DNA of 64,000 nt, taken from the NCBI GenBank assembly GCA_016789745.1, contig JAEUQF010000230.1, positions 36,586 through 100,585 of the forward strand. The letters run 5' to 3'. The DNA comes from Bryobacterales bacterium. GTDB lineage: Bacteria > Acidobacteriota > Terriglobia > Bryobacterales > Bryobacteraceae. Each line of letters starts with the position of its first letter. Position 1 is the first letter of the stretch. A model generated the notes under the pieces. That model was not told where the DNA came from, made no database searches, and saw only the letters and a program-made list of their open reading frames with translations. Position numbers and translations under genes: made by a program. Positions 1-9,514 of the stretch are shown in pieces.

Positions 1-259
1 GACGCTGAAAGACAATCCGGAGAAGAAGATGCTGGTCCCGGCGGCGGCGGTGGTGCGTGAGGGCGACACCGAGTACGTGCTGGTGCACGTCGATAGCGAC
101 ACCTACCAGTTGCGCAAAGTGGTTCTCGGCCAGGAGCATGGCGGCCGCCGCGTGGTGACCGAGGGGCTTCAGGGCGAAGAGAAGATTATCGTGGACGGTG
201 CCTTCCACCTGAACAACGAGCGCCGCCGCCAGCTAACCGGAAGCGACGGAGCATCTTAA
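1..259 (+). CDS. RND efflux periplasmic adaptor, C-terminal end (partial)
   Basis: This frame is open from the left edge and stops one base before the RND pump gene, so the window holds only the end of the gene. The last 85 or so residues include the beta-strand pattern of the membrane-proximal domain of membrane-fusion proteins, with VPAAAVVREGDTEYVLVH followed by a G..V.EGL..EEKIIVDGAF stretch. Such proteins bridge the inner-membrane pump and the outer-membrane channel. The one-base gap to the next gene indicates co-transcription. The metal or drug specificity cannot be told from this fragment, but the pump that follows is of the heavy-metal class. Confidence 0.75.
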   Translation, partial: TLKDNPEKKMLVPAAAVVREGDTEYVLVHVDSDTYQLRKVVLGQEHGGRRVVTEGLQGEEKIIVDGAFHLNNERRRQLTGSDGAS

Positions 260-260
260 C

Positions 261-3200
261 ATGGTCGATACACTGGTGCGAGCCGCGCTCAAGCAGCGCA
301 TCATTGTTGTCGTTCTCGCCGTAGCCGCCTTGGCATTCGGTCTCGATGCGACGCGCAAGCTCTCGGTCGATGCCTTCCCCGACGTGACCAACGTGCAGGT
401 ACAGGTGGCGACCGAAGTGCCCGGCCGCTCTCCGGATGAGGTGGAACGCATTGTTACGATCCCGGTTGAGATTGCGATGACCGGCCTGCCGGGCCTTACG
501 GAACTGCGCTCTCAGAATGAGCCGGGCCTGTCGATTGTCACTCTCGTTTTCACCGACGACACGCCGGTTTACTTCGCACGCCAGTTGGTGTCAGAGCGAA
601 TCGGCGACTTGCAGGGGCGCGTTCCGCCGGAGATCCACCCGGTGATCGGCCCTGTCTCCACCGCCCTCAGCGAGGTCTACCAGTACACGATCGAGAATCC
701 AAACGATGGGGAACGGGCGCTGACGAAGGACGAATTGGTGCAGCGCCGCATCATCCAGGATTGGGTGGCGCGCCCGCTGTTGCGTTCCATTCCGGGTGTT
801 GCCGAGATCAACTCCACCGGCGGTTACGTAAAGCAATACCAGGTGCTGGTGGACCCGGTGAAGATGCGCTATTACAACGTCACCATACACGACGTTCATG
901 AGGCGCTCTCCCGCAACAATGCGAACTCCAGCGGCGGTATCCTGCCGCAAGGTCCGGAGATCTTCCTGGTCCGCGGCCTGGGCCTGATCCAGAACATCCA
1001 GGACATCGGCAACATCATGTTGAAGGAGGTGGGTTCCACACCCGTCTTCATTCGCGATGTGGCCGAGGTCAAGATCGGTGAAGAAGTCCGCTATGGCGCC
1101 ATGATCAAGGGCGGTTATACGGAAACCGTCGGCGGTATCGTGATGATGATTGCCAGCGGCAACGCCAAGCAAATTGTAGAACGGATCAAGAGCCGCGTGG
1201 ACGAGATCAATAAGGGCGGCATGCTGCCCGACGGCCTGCAGATCACCCCTTACTATGACCGTTCGGAACTGGTGGACGCCGCTCTGGCCACGGTGAGTAA
1301 GGTTCTGGTGGAAGGCATCCTTCTGGTGGTCGTCATCCTGTTCCTGTTTCTGGGTGACCTGCGGTCGAGTGTCATTGTTATCGCCACGTTGATTCTGACG
1401 CCGGCGCTGACCTTCCTGGTCATGAACCATTTAGGGATGTCGGCGAACCTGATGTCGCTGGGCGGGCTGGCGATCGCAATCGGCTTGATGGTGGATGGCT
1501 CCGTGGTTGTGGTGGAGAACGTCTTCGGGCGGCTGGGGCACAACCCGCGCGCCGACCGGCTGAAGGTTGTCTATGAAGCCGTCATGGAAGTGGGCAGCCC
1601 GGTGGTATTCGGCATCTGCGTCATCATCCTGGTGTTCCTGCCGCTCATGACCCTGGAAGGCATGGAAGGCAAGATGTTTGCTCCGCTTGCCTATACTATT
1701 GCGATTGCCCTGGCGATTTCGCTGGTCCTTTCGTTGACGCTTTCGCCGGTGCTGTCGGCGTACCTGCTGAAGGGCGGCAGTGAGCACGACACCATCCTGG
1801 TGCGCCTGTTGAAGACGCCCTACCTAAAGGTGCTGCGTTGGGCAACGCAGCACGAGTTCCTCACGGTGGGTGCTGCGCTGGCGATGTTCGTCGCCGCGAT
1901 GTCGCTGTTCCCCTATCTAGGCACATCATTCATTCCGGAGATGAAGGAGGGGACTATCTCCCCGAATGCCGACCGTGTTCCCAACATCTCTTTGGAAGAG
2001 TCCATCCAGATGGAGATGGAAGCGCACCGCATGGTGAAGGACATCCCGGGCATTAAGTATGTGGTGTCGCGCCTGGGCCGCGGCGAGTCTCCGGTGGACC
2101 CTGCAGGCTACAACGAAACCGACGCCATGATGCAGTTGCTGCCGGAGAAAGAGCGCGGCGGCCGCACGCAGGATGACATTGCGGACGAGGTTCGCAAGCG
2201 AATCTCCACGCTGCCCGGCGTCAATGTCGTGATGGCGCAGCCTATCTCGGATCGCGTGGATGAGATGGTTACCGGCGTGCGTGCCGATGTTGCCGTCAAG
2301 ATCTTCGGCGACGACCTTACTGAGTTGCGGCAGAAGGCGAATGAAGTGGCCAAGGTGGCCAACACGATTCGCGGAACCGGAGATATCAAGATCGACCGTG
2401 TCACCGGCCAGCAGAACTTGAACATCGCCATCGACCGGCAGGCCATTGCGCGGCACGGCTTGAACGCGTCCGATGTGCACGATGCCATTGAAGCCGCCGT
2501 CGCCGGCAAGGCCGCCACCGAAATTTACGAAGGCGAGCGACGCTTCCAGGCCGTGGTTCGCTATCCGGAGGCCCTGCGCAACAGCATCCGGGATATCCGC
2601 GGCATCCTGCTGCGGGGTAACGGAGGCGCGGAGATCGCGCTGGGTAACCTGGCGAAGATTGAAGTAAGCGAAGGTGCCTCGCAGATCAAGCGTGAGCAGG
2701 CCAAGCGCCGCATTGTGGTGGGTATCAACGTGCGCGACCGCGATCTGGGCGGCTTCGTCGAGGAGTTACAACGGACTGTGCGCAAACAGGTGCAATTGCC
2801 GACGGGCTACTACTATGAGTGGGGCGGCCAGTTCGAGAACATGACCCGCGCCCGGCGCCACCTGATGATCATCGTGCCCATAACCATTGGGGCGATCTTC
2901 TTCCTGCTCTTCCTGCTGTTCGGCTCGGTACGATTCGCAGCGCTCATCATCATGGTGCTGCCGTTCGCATCAATTGGCGGGATTGCCGCGCTTTACTTCA
3001 GCGGGGAGTACCTCTCGGTGCCGGCGTCGGTAGGGTTTATTGCGCTGTGGGGCATTGCGGTGCTGAACGGCGTGGTGCTGGTCAGCTATATCCGCGGCTT
3101 GCGGGAGGCCGGCATGGTGCAGCGTGAAGCAATTCTGCAGGGCGCCAGCATGCGTTTCCGGCCCGTCATGATGACGGCGACGGTGGCGGCGCTAGGATTG

Positions 3201-3392
3201 GTGCCGTTCCTGTTCGCGACCGGACCGGGTGCGGAAGTGCAGCGGCCGCTGGCCATTGTGGTGATCGGCGGGCTGGTGAGTTCCACCCTGCTCACGCTGG
3301 TGATGGTGCCGGCGCTGTATCGCCTCTTCGAAGGCCGGGAGCGGCCGCGAACGGAGCCGGCGATGGCTACACCTGCAACCACGGCGCATTGA
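261..3392 (+). CDS. CusA/CzcA-family heavy-metal efflux RND pump
   Basis: A full-length (1043 aa) inner-membrane proton/substrate antiporter of the HME-RND class. It has the usual layout: TM1 near residues 12-30, a large periplasmic loop, a TM2-6 block near 340-530, a second loop, and a TM8-12 block near 870-1025. The TM4 proton-relay region reads AIG-LMVDGSVVVVEN, with D412 and E419 matching the conserved Asp and Glu. The first Asp of the CzcA-type DFG motif is Ala here (A406), as in CusA-type copper/silver pumps, so monovalent metal is the better guess but unproven. It starts one base after the adaptor gene. Its last 26 bases overlap the convergent Ni/Co exporter gene. Confidence 0.9.
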   Translation: MVDTLVRAALKQRIIVVVLAVAALAFGLDATRKLSVDAFPDVTNVQVQVATEVPGRSPDEVERIVTIPVEIAMTGLPGLTELRSQNEPGLSIVTLVFTDDTPVYFARQLVSERIGDLQGRVPPEIHPVIGPVSTALSEVYQYTIENPNDGERALTKDELVQRRIIQDWVARPLLRSIPGVAEINSTGGYVKQYQVLVDPVKMRYYNVTIHDVHEALSRNNANSSGGILPQGPEIFLVRGLGLIQNIQDIGNIMLKEVGSTPVFIRDVAEVKIGEEVRYGAMIKGGYTETVGGIVMMIASGNAKQIVERIKSRVDEINKGGMLPDGLQITPYYDRSELVDAALATVSKVLVEGILLVVVILFLFLGDLRSSVIVIATLILTPALTFLVMNHLGMSANLMSLGGLAIAIGLMVDGSVVVVENVFGRLGHNPRADRLKVVYEAVMEVGSPVVFGICVIILVFLPLMTLEGMEGKMFAPLAYTIAIALAISLVLSLTLSPVLSAYLLKGGSEHDTILVRLLKTPYLKVLRWATQHEFLTVGAALAMFVAAMSLFPYLGTSFIPEMKEGTISPNADRVPNISLEESIQMEMEAHRMVKDIPGIKYVVSRLGRGESPVDPAGYNETDAMMQLLPEKERGGRTQDDIADEVRKRISTLPGVNVVMAQPISDRVDEMVTGVRADVAVKIFGDDLTELRQKANEVAKVANTIRGTGDIKIDRVTGQQNLNIAIDRQAIARHGLNASDVHDAIEAAVAGKAATEIYEGERRFQAVVRYPEALRNSIRDIRGILLRGNGGAEIALGNLAKIEVSEGASQIKREQAKRRIVVGINVRDRDLGGFVEELQRTVRKQVQLPTGYYYEWGGQFENMTRARRHLMIIVPITIGAIFFLLFLLFGSVRFAALIIMVLPFASIGGIAALYFSGEYLSVPASVGFIALWGIAVLNGVVLVSYIRGLREAGMVQREAILQGASMRFRPVMMTATVAALGLVPFLFATGPGAEVQRPLAIVVIGGLVSSTLLTLVMVPALYRLFEGRERPRTEPAMATPATTAH

Positions 3393-4935
3393 CGATTCCC
3401 AGGGCGGCGGCGGTCATGACCAAACCAACGACAGTGATAACCGCCGCGGAGACGACTGGCAACATGGTGAAGGCCGGACTGCTGCGCACGCGCGGCGAAT
3501 CGGGCAGCAGATTCTTGGCATAGAGCACCATCACGCCGATGGCGATGAGCACCACCGCCAAACCCAGGCTGAACGCGGTGAGCAGCGCCAAGCCCAATCC
3601 GATGCGGCCGATCGCGATGGCACTCAGCAGCAGCACTAGCGCCGAAGGGCAGGGCACGAGGCCGCCGCTGACAGCCAGTCCCGTCAGGCTTGCCAGCGTC
3701 ACTTCGCCTTCGATTGCGTGGGTATGGCCACCGGGACCGTGGTGATGGTGACCGTGATCGTGGCCGTGGTGATGGTGATGATGGTGGTGGCCGTGCGAGT
3801 GCGCATGCGCCATGGCCAGTTCCGGTTCCCGCAGGTGGGCGCGTTCGTGTTCCAGGTACTCCACCGCGGCTTGCAGGCGTGTATAGAACAGCGTCGCGCC
3901 AATCCAGACGATGGTCAGTCCGGACACCGCGCCGAGAATGGGATAGATTCTATCCGGGACAACGTAACGTGACAGGAACAGTGTCCCCAGCCCCAGCACG
4001 AACACGCTGATGGTGTGGGTGAACGTCACCATGGCGCCAAGAAACAGTGCATGTCTTAGCGTGCCGCGTGACCCTACCAGGTATGCCGCCACAATCGTCT
4101 TACCGTGCCCAGGCGACAGCGCGTGCATGGCGCCGAATCCGAACGCCAGAGCGAGGGCCGTTAGCATGGCCGCGAAGCCCAGGTCCTGCCGGCTCAGCAA
4201 TCGCGAGAGTGCGTCGTTCTTCTGAACCGTGCCCGGTGCTGCCTGCGCTGCGGCGGGCGATGTTTGCGGCTGCGTGGCCGGCAGTACGGGTTTCGGCTGT
4301 TCCACGGGAGCGATCACCGGCGCGGGTGCCACCTTCTGGCTGACGGCTGGTATCACTTTCCACGTGAGGTCCGCGCGCAGATCCTGGGGCGGCGTGATCG
4401 TTGGGTCTTCCGGATAGGCTGTCAACGCCTTGCTGCTATCGCGATCCGTGTGGCTGGCCCGTTCCAGTGTCACCGGTGCCTCGCCGGCAACGACAACGAT
4501 CTCCTTCCAGCCGGCGCGATCGGGATAATTGCGGTCCTCGTAGGTCAATCGCCCGGGCTTCGCCTTCGCCGTCAGGCGCCCCGTAATTCGCAATACCGGC
4601 AGGTTGCCCGCGCCGTCGGCAAACACCCACTGCGGCTCTGCCACTTTCAGTTGCAGCGGTTCGCCGGCAGCGGTCACCAACAGGTTGCCGGCCCAGGTTT
4701 CCATCTGCTGGCGAGCTTTGGCGTCGAGTTCCGGCTTCGGGCTGGTGCGATCCAGATTCCAGTCGCGCAGCAGTTCGAAGGTGGGAATCTCGGCCAGATC
4801 GAGCGCGTACACGATCTCCACACGGTCCGGATGGGCCACCAGTTTCGCGTAGTGACTAATGGAGAAGTTCCCCATGGGGTGCGCGAGCAGGGCGGTTACG
4901 GTCAGCACCAGTAGAGCTAGAGGTCGCAGCGTCAT
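3367..4935 (-). CDS. NicO/RcnA-type nickel-cobalt exporter with periplasmic N-terminal domain
   Basis: 522 aa. An N-terminal signal segment is followed by about 220 periplasmic residues starting [13 protein letters not shown], a Pro/Ala/Gln-rich linker, and then a six-TM permease. The permease has the NicO signature [16 protein letters not shown] and a cytoplasmic loop (about residues 375-405) that is almost all His, Gly and Asp, including eight His in a row. Proteins of this family export Ni2+ or Co2+, and the His loop probably binds the ion. It is convergent with the RND pump gene and overlaps it by 26 bases, so the two are not one operon but form a metal-resistance neighbourhood. The extended N-terminal domain is common in proteins of this kind but its role is unknown. 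Confidence 0.82.
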   Translation of the reverse strand: MTLRPLALLVLTVTALLAHPMGNFSISHYAKLVAHPDRVEIVYALDLAEIPTFELLRDWNLDRTSPKPELDAKARQQMETWAGNLLVTAAGEPLQLKVAEPQWVFADGAGNLPVLRITGRLTAKAKPGRLTYEDRNYPDRAGWKEIVVVAGEAPVTLERASHTDRDSSKALTAYPEDPTITPPQDLRADLTWKVIPAVSQKVAPAPVIAPVEQPKPVLPATQPQTSPAAAQAAPGTVQKNDALSRLLSRQDLGFAAMLTALALAFGFGAMHALSPGHGKTIVAAYLVGSRGTLRHALFLGAMVTFTHTISVFVLGLGTLFLSRYVVPDRIYPILGAVSGLTIVWIGATLFYTRLQAAVEYLEHERAHLREPELAMAHAHSHGHHHHHHHHGHDHGHHHHGPGGHTHAIEGEVTLASLTGLAVSGGLVPCPSALVLLLSAIAIGRIGLGLALLTAFSLGLAVVLIAIGVMVLYAKNLLPDSPRVRSSPAFTMLPVVSAAVITVVGLVMTAAALGIVNAPWLQV

Positions 4936-5026
4936 GTCAAGAGCAGATACGAAAGCGGAAGCGGTTTGGATGGGGCTGTCCGCCTGGGAACGCTCCTATT
5001 TTATCGCGGGGCCGCAATGTGGTCCT

Positions 5027-5710
5027 ATGTTACGATACTCTCCATTGGAAACCTTTGAAATCGCGCGATATTTCGATCACACGGCGCTCCGCCCGGACGC
5101 CCGGAAAACCGACATTCTGCGGCTCTGCCAGGAGGCCCGGGAGAACGGTTTCGCCGCCGTGTGCGTGAACCCGGTTTGGGTGTCGCTGGCGGCCGCCGAG
5201 CTTGCGGGAACGAAGGTGGCTACCTGCACGGTCGCCGGCTTTCCCCTGGGCGCATCTACCACCGCCGCCAAGGTTTTCGAAGCCGAACGTGCGATTCGTG
5301 ATGGCGCAACGGAAGTCGACATGGTGTTGTCGGTGGGGCAGTTGAAGGATGGCGATCACGCCGCGGTTCGCCTGGACATCGCTTCGTTGGCGAAGGCCTG
5401 CCATGAGCAGGGCGCGATCCTGAAGGTGATTTTGGAGACCGCACTGCTGACCGATGAGGAGAAGCGCGTCGCCTGCGAGCTTTCGCGCGATGCCGCTGCC
5501 GATTTCGTGAAGACATCCACCGGATTTGCCAAATCCGGCGCCACGGCCGCCGACATTGCGCTTATGCGGGCGGTGGTCGGGCTCGGGATGGGTGTCAAAG
5601 CCAGCGGCGGCATTCGCACGCTTGCCGATTTCCACGCAATGGTTAACGCCGGTGCCAGCCGCATTGGTGCGTCCGCCAGTGTTGCCATTCTTGCCGAGGC
5701 CCGCGCCTAG
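5027..5710 (+). CDS. deoC: deoxyribose-phosphate aldolase
   Basis: Cleaves 2-deoxyribose 5-phosphate to glyceraldehyde 3-phosphate and acetaldehyde in deoxynucleoside catabolism; cytosolic TIM barrel. The frame is open further upstream, but homology begins at [16 protein letters not shown], so ATG 5027 was chosen (227 aa, the normal size for short bacterial DeoC). Visible family motifs are [25 protein letters not shown] (K133), DFVKTSTGF with the Schiff-base lysine K162, and GVKASGGIR with K191. No strong ribosome-binding site is seen before this start. The phosphatase gene begins 18 bases downstream, so the two may be co-transcribed. Confidence 0.92.
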   Translation: MLRYSPLETFEIARYFDHTALRPDARKTDILRLCQEARENGFAAVCVNPVWVSLAAAELAGTKVATCTVAGFPLGASTTAAKVFEAERAIRDGATEVDMVLSVGQLKDGDHAAVRLDIASLAKACHEQGAILKVILETALLTDEEKRVACELSRDAAADFVKTSTGFAKSGATAADIALMRAVVGLGMGVKASGGIRTLADFHAMVNAGASRIGASASVAILAEARA

Positions 5711-5728
5711 CGGCTTCGCTTCAGCCCC

Positions 5729-7513
5729 ATGAGCCGTAAACCCATGACCGGTCCTACTCGTGGCCAAGTTCGCTTCAAGGAGCGGGCCGACCTGCTGGAC
5801 TATCTACTGGAAGTCGCGGGCCTGATGTCGGAGACTATCGATCTGGACGACCTGCTGGAGAGTGTTACCTCCGTCATCCAGCAGGTGGTGCCATCGCAGT
5901 TGTTCGCCATCCTGCTGTTCAGCGAAAAGAAGCGCCAACTGCGCATTCGTCACGCTGTCGGCCATCGCGAGGAACTCGTGAGGAACATGGTGATCTCGCT
6001 GGGCGAGGGACTCACGGGCATCGCCGCCGAGTCGCGCCAGCCGGTAGTGGTCAACGACGTCCTGGGTGACCCGCGCTACCTGATGACCATGGACGCTGTG
6101 CGTAGCGAGATGGCCATCCCGATGGTGATCGGGCGCAAACTGGTAGGCGTCATCGACCTGCAGTCGATTGAGCTGAATGCGTTCTCCGCTGATGATCGGG
6201 CGTTGATGGTGCTTCTGGCTTCGCGGATTGCGGCGTTCATCCAGAACGCACGCCTGTACCGGCGCGTGCAGCGCCAGATGCGCATGCTGCGCACGCTGAA
6301 GAAGATCTCCGTGGAACTGTCCTCCATTCTGGCGGTGGACGAACTGCTGAAGAAGATCGCCGACCGCCTGCGCCGGCTGATCAACTACGACGCGATCAGC
6401 GTGCTGTTAGTGGACGAGGAGAAGAAGTTGCTGCGCCACCGCTTCAGCATTCGGTACGACAAGCGCGTGGAGATTGACAATATTCCGATGCACTCCGGTC
6501 TTACCGGTGCCGCGATCCAATCCGGCCGCCCGGTGAAGGTGAACGATACCGCGGCGGACCCGCGCTACATCGCCTCGCATGAGGATATCCGTAGCGAGGT
6601 GGCTGTGCCGCTGATTCGCCACGGTAAACCCATTGGTGTGCTGGATTTGGAAAGCGACCATCTCGGATTCTTCACCGATGACCACGTGCGCATTCTCACG
6701 CTGCTGGCTCCGCATGTGGCCACCGCGATCGAGAACGCCCGGCTATACGAAGAGCTGGCGCAGCGCGAACAGCGTTTTGACCAGGATCTGCGCGCCGCGC
6801 GAAAGCTGCAGAAGATTCTGCTGCCGCGCGTCGCCCCGCCGATCGCCGGATTGGAAATTGCGCTGGGGGCGCGCCCTGCTCGCGAGATCAGCGGCGACAT
6901 CTACGATTTCTTCGATTGCGACAAGTGCGGCTCACTGGTGTGCTTTGGCGATTCCAGCGGCAAAAGCGCGGCGGCAGCCTTATACGGTGCGCTGGTGAGC
7001 GGATTGCTGCGTTCGCTGGCCGGCGTCTGCCAGAAGCCCGCCGATCTGATGGCGCATTTGAATGAGACGCTGCTGGAGCGCCGAGTGGAGACGAAGTACG
7101 TCACTATGCTGCTGATGCTATGGGACGCGCCGTCGCGGCGCTTCCATATGACCAACGCCGGCAATACGCCGCCGATGGTGTGCCGCGGGGACAAGGTCTT
7201 CTCCATCGATGTGGCCGGCATCCCGCTGGGCCTTTTGGATGGCCGTGCTTATGACGAAGTCGTCTTTCAGGCTGAGCCCGGTGACCTGATCCTGCTGCAC
7301 TCGGACGGCGTGGCCGATCAACTTCGCCATACCGAAGAAGAGGATGAAGAGGCGGCTGATTACGGCGTGAAACGCATCGAGAAGCTGTTGGCCAAAGTTC
7401 GCCACAATCCGGTGAACGAGATCGTCGGCAACTTCTTCGACGAGTTGAATGGCTGGGCCGCGGGCGCGCCGATCACCGACGACCAGAGCATTCTGGTGAT
7501 GAGAGTTTTGTAA
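5729..7513 (+). CDS. tandem-GAF PP2C-type (RsbU/SpoIIE) serine phosphatase
   Basis: 594 aa, no TM segments. Two GAF sensor domains occupy about residues 15-185 and 195-345; each contains the pattern P..VNDT/VLGDPRY with SEMAIP or SEVAVP and a downstream G.IDL/LDLES. A short coiled helix with LRAARKLQKILLPR leads into the SpoIIE/PP2C domain (about 385-594). Metal-binding and catalytic landmarks are SGDIYDFFD, CFGDSSGKSAAAAL, HSDGVAD and the late DDQSILVM. In RsbU-type switches this domain dephosphorylates an anti-sigma antagonist; no such partner genes are adjacent, so the target is unknown. The GAF domains could bind a small ligand. Function of the fold is secure, pathway is not. Confidence 0.88.
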   Translation: MSRKPMTGPTRGQVRFKERADLLDYLLEVAGLMSETIDLDDLLESVTSVIQQVVPSQLFAILLFSEKKRQLRIRHAVGHREELVRNMVISLGEGLTGIAAESRQPVVVNDVLGDPRYLMTMDAVRSEMAIPMVIGRKLVGVIDLQSIELNAFSADDRALMVLLASRIAAFIQNARLYRRVQRQMRMLRTLKKISVELSSILAVDELLKKIADRLRRLINYDAISVLLVDEEKKLLRHRFSIRYDKRVEIDNIPMHSGLTGAAIQSGRPVKVNDTAADPRYIASHEDIRSEVAVPLIRHGKPIGVLDLESDHLGFFTDDHVRILTLLAPHVATAIENARLYEELAQREQRFDQDLRAARKLQKILLPRVAPPIAGLEIALGARPAREISGDIYDFFDCDKCGSLVCFGDSSGKSAAAALYGALVSGLLRSLAGVCQKPADLMAHLNETLLERRVETKYVTMLLMLWDAPSRRFHMTNAGNTPPMVCRGDKVFSIDVAGIPLGLLDGRAYDEVVFQAEPGDLILLHSDGVADQLRHTEEEDEEAADYGVKRIEKLLAKVRHNPVNEIVGNFFDELNGWAAGAPITDDQSILVMRVL

Positions 7514-7524
7514 GTACAAGGAAA

Positions 7525-8775
7525 ATGGAAACACCTTTCACCTATCGGGATAACGTGCTGTACGTGGAGGAGGTGGCGCTGGACAGCATCGCCCGCCGCG
7601 CTGGCACGCCGTGTTACGTCTATTCCTCGAACGCGATTCTGGGCCGCTACCGCGCCTATGACCGCGCATTTGGCGACCTGCCGCATAAGGTCTGCTACGC
7701 CGTGAAAGCCAATAGCAACCTGGCGGTGCTGAGCCTGCTGGCTCGCGCCGGGGCGGGTTTCGATATCGTCTCGGCCGGCGAACTGCATCGCGTGCTGCGT
7801 GCGGGCGGGAAGGCCGATTCGGTGGTGTTTTCCGGCGTTGGCAAGACCGCCGATGAGGTGGAGTTCGCGCTGGAGAAGGGCATCTACAGCTTCAACTGTG
7901 AGAGCGAGGCGGAACTATCCCTGATCGACGCGCTGGCGGCGCGGGCAGGCATCAAGGCGCGGGTTGCGTTGCGTGTGAATCCAGACGTGGATGCTTCCAC
8001 GCACCCATATATCTCCACTGGCTTGAAGGAGCATAAGTTTGGCATCTCTTACAGCGAAGTGGAGGGGGTGTACGGACGGGCGCGCTGGCACACGAATCTC
8101 GAACTGGAAGGGGTTAGCTGCCACATCGGGTCGCAATTGCTGAATCCCGAGCCGCTCATTGCCGCCGTGGACCGCATGTTGGAACTGGTGGAGCGACTGC
8201 GCGGCAAGGGTATCGCGATCCAGCATCTGGATTTGGGCGGCGGCCTCGGTGTGCCTTATCGCGAAACCGACACCGCGCCGTCGATTCCGGACTACATCAC
8301 GCGGATCGTGAACAAGGTGCGCGGTACCGCATTGACGCTGCTGGTGGAACCGGGGCGCAGCCTGGTGGCCGAAGCCGGGGTACTGCTCAGCCGAGTTCTG
8401 TATCGGAAGAAGAACGGCACCAAGGAATTCATCATTCTCGATGCGGCGATGAATGACCTGATCCGGCCCTCTCTGTATAGTGCTCACCACGAGATTGTGC
8501 CGTTGAAGAAGGATGACCGGCGCGGGACGGTGAAGGCCGATGTCGTGGGGCCAGTATGCGAATCAGGCGACTTCCTGGCCAAGGATCGCGAGATGGCGAA
8601 CGTGCTGCCGGGCGACCTGGTGGCGGTGCATACCGCAGGCGCCTACGGTTTTGTGCAGGCTTCGAACTATAACTCGCGGCCGCGGGCGGCGGAGATCATG
8701 GTGGCGGGGAACGGATGGCGCGTCGTGCGGCAGCGGGAGAGCCTGGACGATCTGGTGCGTGGCGAGATGGTGTAG
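7525..8775 (+). CDS. lysA: diaminopimelate decarboxylase
   Basis: PLP-dependent decarboxylation of meso-diaminopimelate to L-lysine, the last step of lysine synthesis. 416 aa, normal for LysA. The alanine-racemase-type TIM barrel carries the PLP lysine in VCYAVKANSN (K61) and the phosphate-binding GGGLG segment. The C-terminal beta domain has CESGDFLAKDR and the substrate-contact GAYGFVQASNYNSRPR. ATG 7525 lies 11 bases after the phosphatase stop, behind AAGGAAA, a reasonable ribosome-binding site, so it is likely co-transcribed with the phosphatase. No other lysine genes are near. Confidence 0.95.
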   Translation: METPFTYRDNVLYVEEVALDSIARRAGTPCYVYSSNAILGRYRAYDRAFGDLPHKVCYAVKANSNLAVLSLLARAGAGFDIVSAGELHRVLRAGGKADSVVFSGVGKTADEVEFALEKGIYSFNCESEAELSLIDALAARAGIKARVALRVNPDVDASTHPYISTGLKEHKFGISYSEVEGVYGRARWHTNLELEGVSCHIGSQLLNPEPLIAAVDRMLELVERLRGKGIAIQHLDLGGGLGVPYRETDTAPSIPDYITRIVNKVRGTALTLLVEPGRSLVAEAGVLLSRVLYRKKNGTKEFIILDAAMNDLIRPSLYSAHHEIVPLKKDDRRGTVKADVVGPVCESGDFLAKDREMANVLPGDLVAVHTAGAYGFVQASNYNSRPRAAEIMVAGNGWRVVRQRESLDDLVRGEMV

Positions 8776-8787
8776 TGGACGCCGGTC

Positions 8788-9178
8788 ATGGCGATCGAGT
8801 GGGAAGCACTCGCCTCCAGACTAGGAACACTGCAGGAGTATGGTGAGAGCGGCGGCGATAGTGTCGCCCGCCGCGCGCTCGCGATCATCCTCGGTCCCGA
8901 AAAGATAAAGGATGCCGTCCAGTGCCACCTGGATGTGTCGACCAGGGTACGAAGTCGCGCGCAGCGTTCTGATTCTGCTTCGTTCCGATGCCGATACGGG
9001 TAGCGCGAACTGGGGCGCCAGTCTGCTCGGTCAACTGGTCTACAAAGAGGAAGTGGACCTGGTGACCGCCGAGCCTTACATCCAAGCCTGTGAAGCCCAT
9101 ACGCTGGAATCGGTCCGCTGCGCAGCTGCCCAGATCCGCGAGTGCATCACCCAGTTGCCGGGTGACGCACCCGCCTGA
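8788..9178 (+). pseudogene. frameshifted small gene of unknown function
   Basis: Two overlapping open frames on the plus strand read as halves of one protein. The first starts at 8788 (MAIEWEALASRLGTLQEYG...) and looks coding up to about 8935 (ALAIILGPEKIKDAVQ). After that its codons become poor, while the next frame becomes good (GYEVARSVLILLRSDAD... to the stop at 9178). One extra base between about 8935 and 8950 would join them into roughly 130 residues. The protein is mostly helical with no TM segment, and I do not recognise the family. It could be a real pseudogene, an assembly error, or two small unrelated frames. It follows lysA by 12 bases on the same strand. Confidence 0.45.
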
Positions 9179-9198
9179 TTTTCGCGGTTGTTTGGCTT

Positions 9199-9438
9199 TC
9201 AAATCCCCGTCCGCTGCGACCACACCTGTGCCTGTAGTGCGGACACTGTCGACACCAAGTGGCCCAGCATCCCTTCCAGGTTACGAATCCGCGACTCGTG
9301 CTCCGCAAGCTTGGCCTGCAGCGCGGCAACCTGTCCGGCGGTAGCCATCCCGCCGCCCCCGGATTGCGGTTCGGCAGTCATTTGCTGCCCAGGCTTCATG
9401 ATCTGTATCTTGCTAATCTGTTGGCTGATCGGGCCCAT
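9199..9438 (-). CDS. small coiled-coil protein, unknown function
   Basis: 79 aa. The frame is open further upstream, but AAAGGAG sits 8 bases before ATG 9438, which decides the start (MGPISQQISKIQ). The N-terminal 35 residues are Gln/Gly-rich; residues 38-70 form a heptad-like coiled coil (VAALQAKLAEHESRIRNLEG). It lies 76 bases downstream of the kinase gene on the same strand and may be the tail of that operon. No catalytic motif is present, so an oligomerisation or scaffold role is possible, but that is inference. Confidence 0.62.
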   Translation of the reverse strand: MGPISQQISKIQIMKPGQQMTAEPQSGGGGMATAGQVAALQAKLAEHESRIRNLEGMLGHLVSTVSALQAQVWSQRTGI

Positions 9439-9514
9439 CGTCGTTGCTCCTTTGCTCCTGGCGATCACGGACACAGAGCAAGCGGAGAAAGCGCTTCGTT
9501 TTTTCACCCTCCAC

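Noticed and set aside
591..1430. 279-residue minus-strand frame in the RND pump gene
   Set aside because: His/Gln-rich reverse-frame shadow of a well-supported gene.
8776..9514. tRNA or small RNA in the gaps around lysA and the kinase operon
   Set aside because: No cloverleaf or conserved TTC arm could be found; the space is filled by the broken gene and a small coiled-coil gene.
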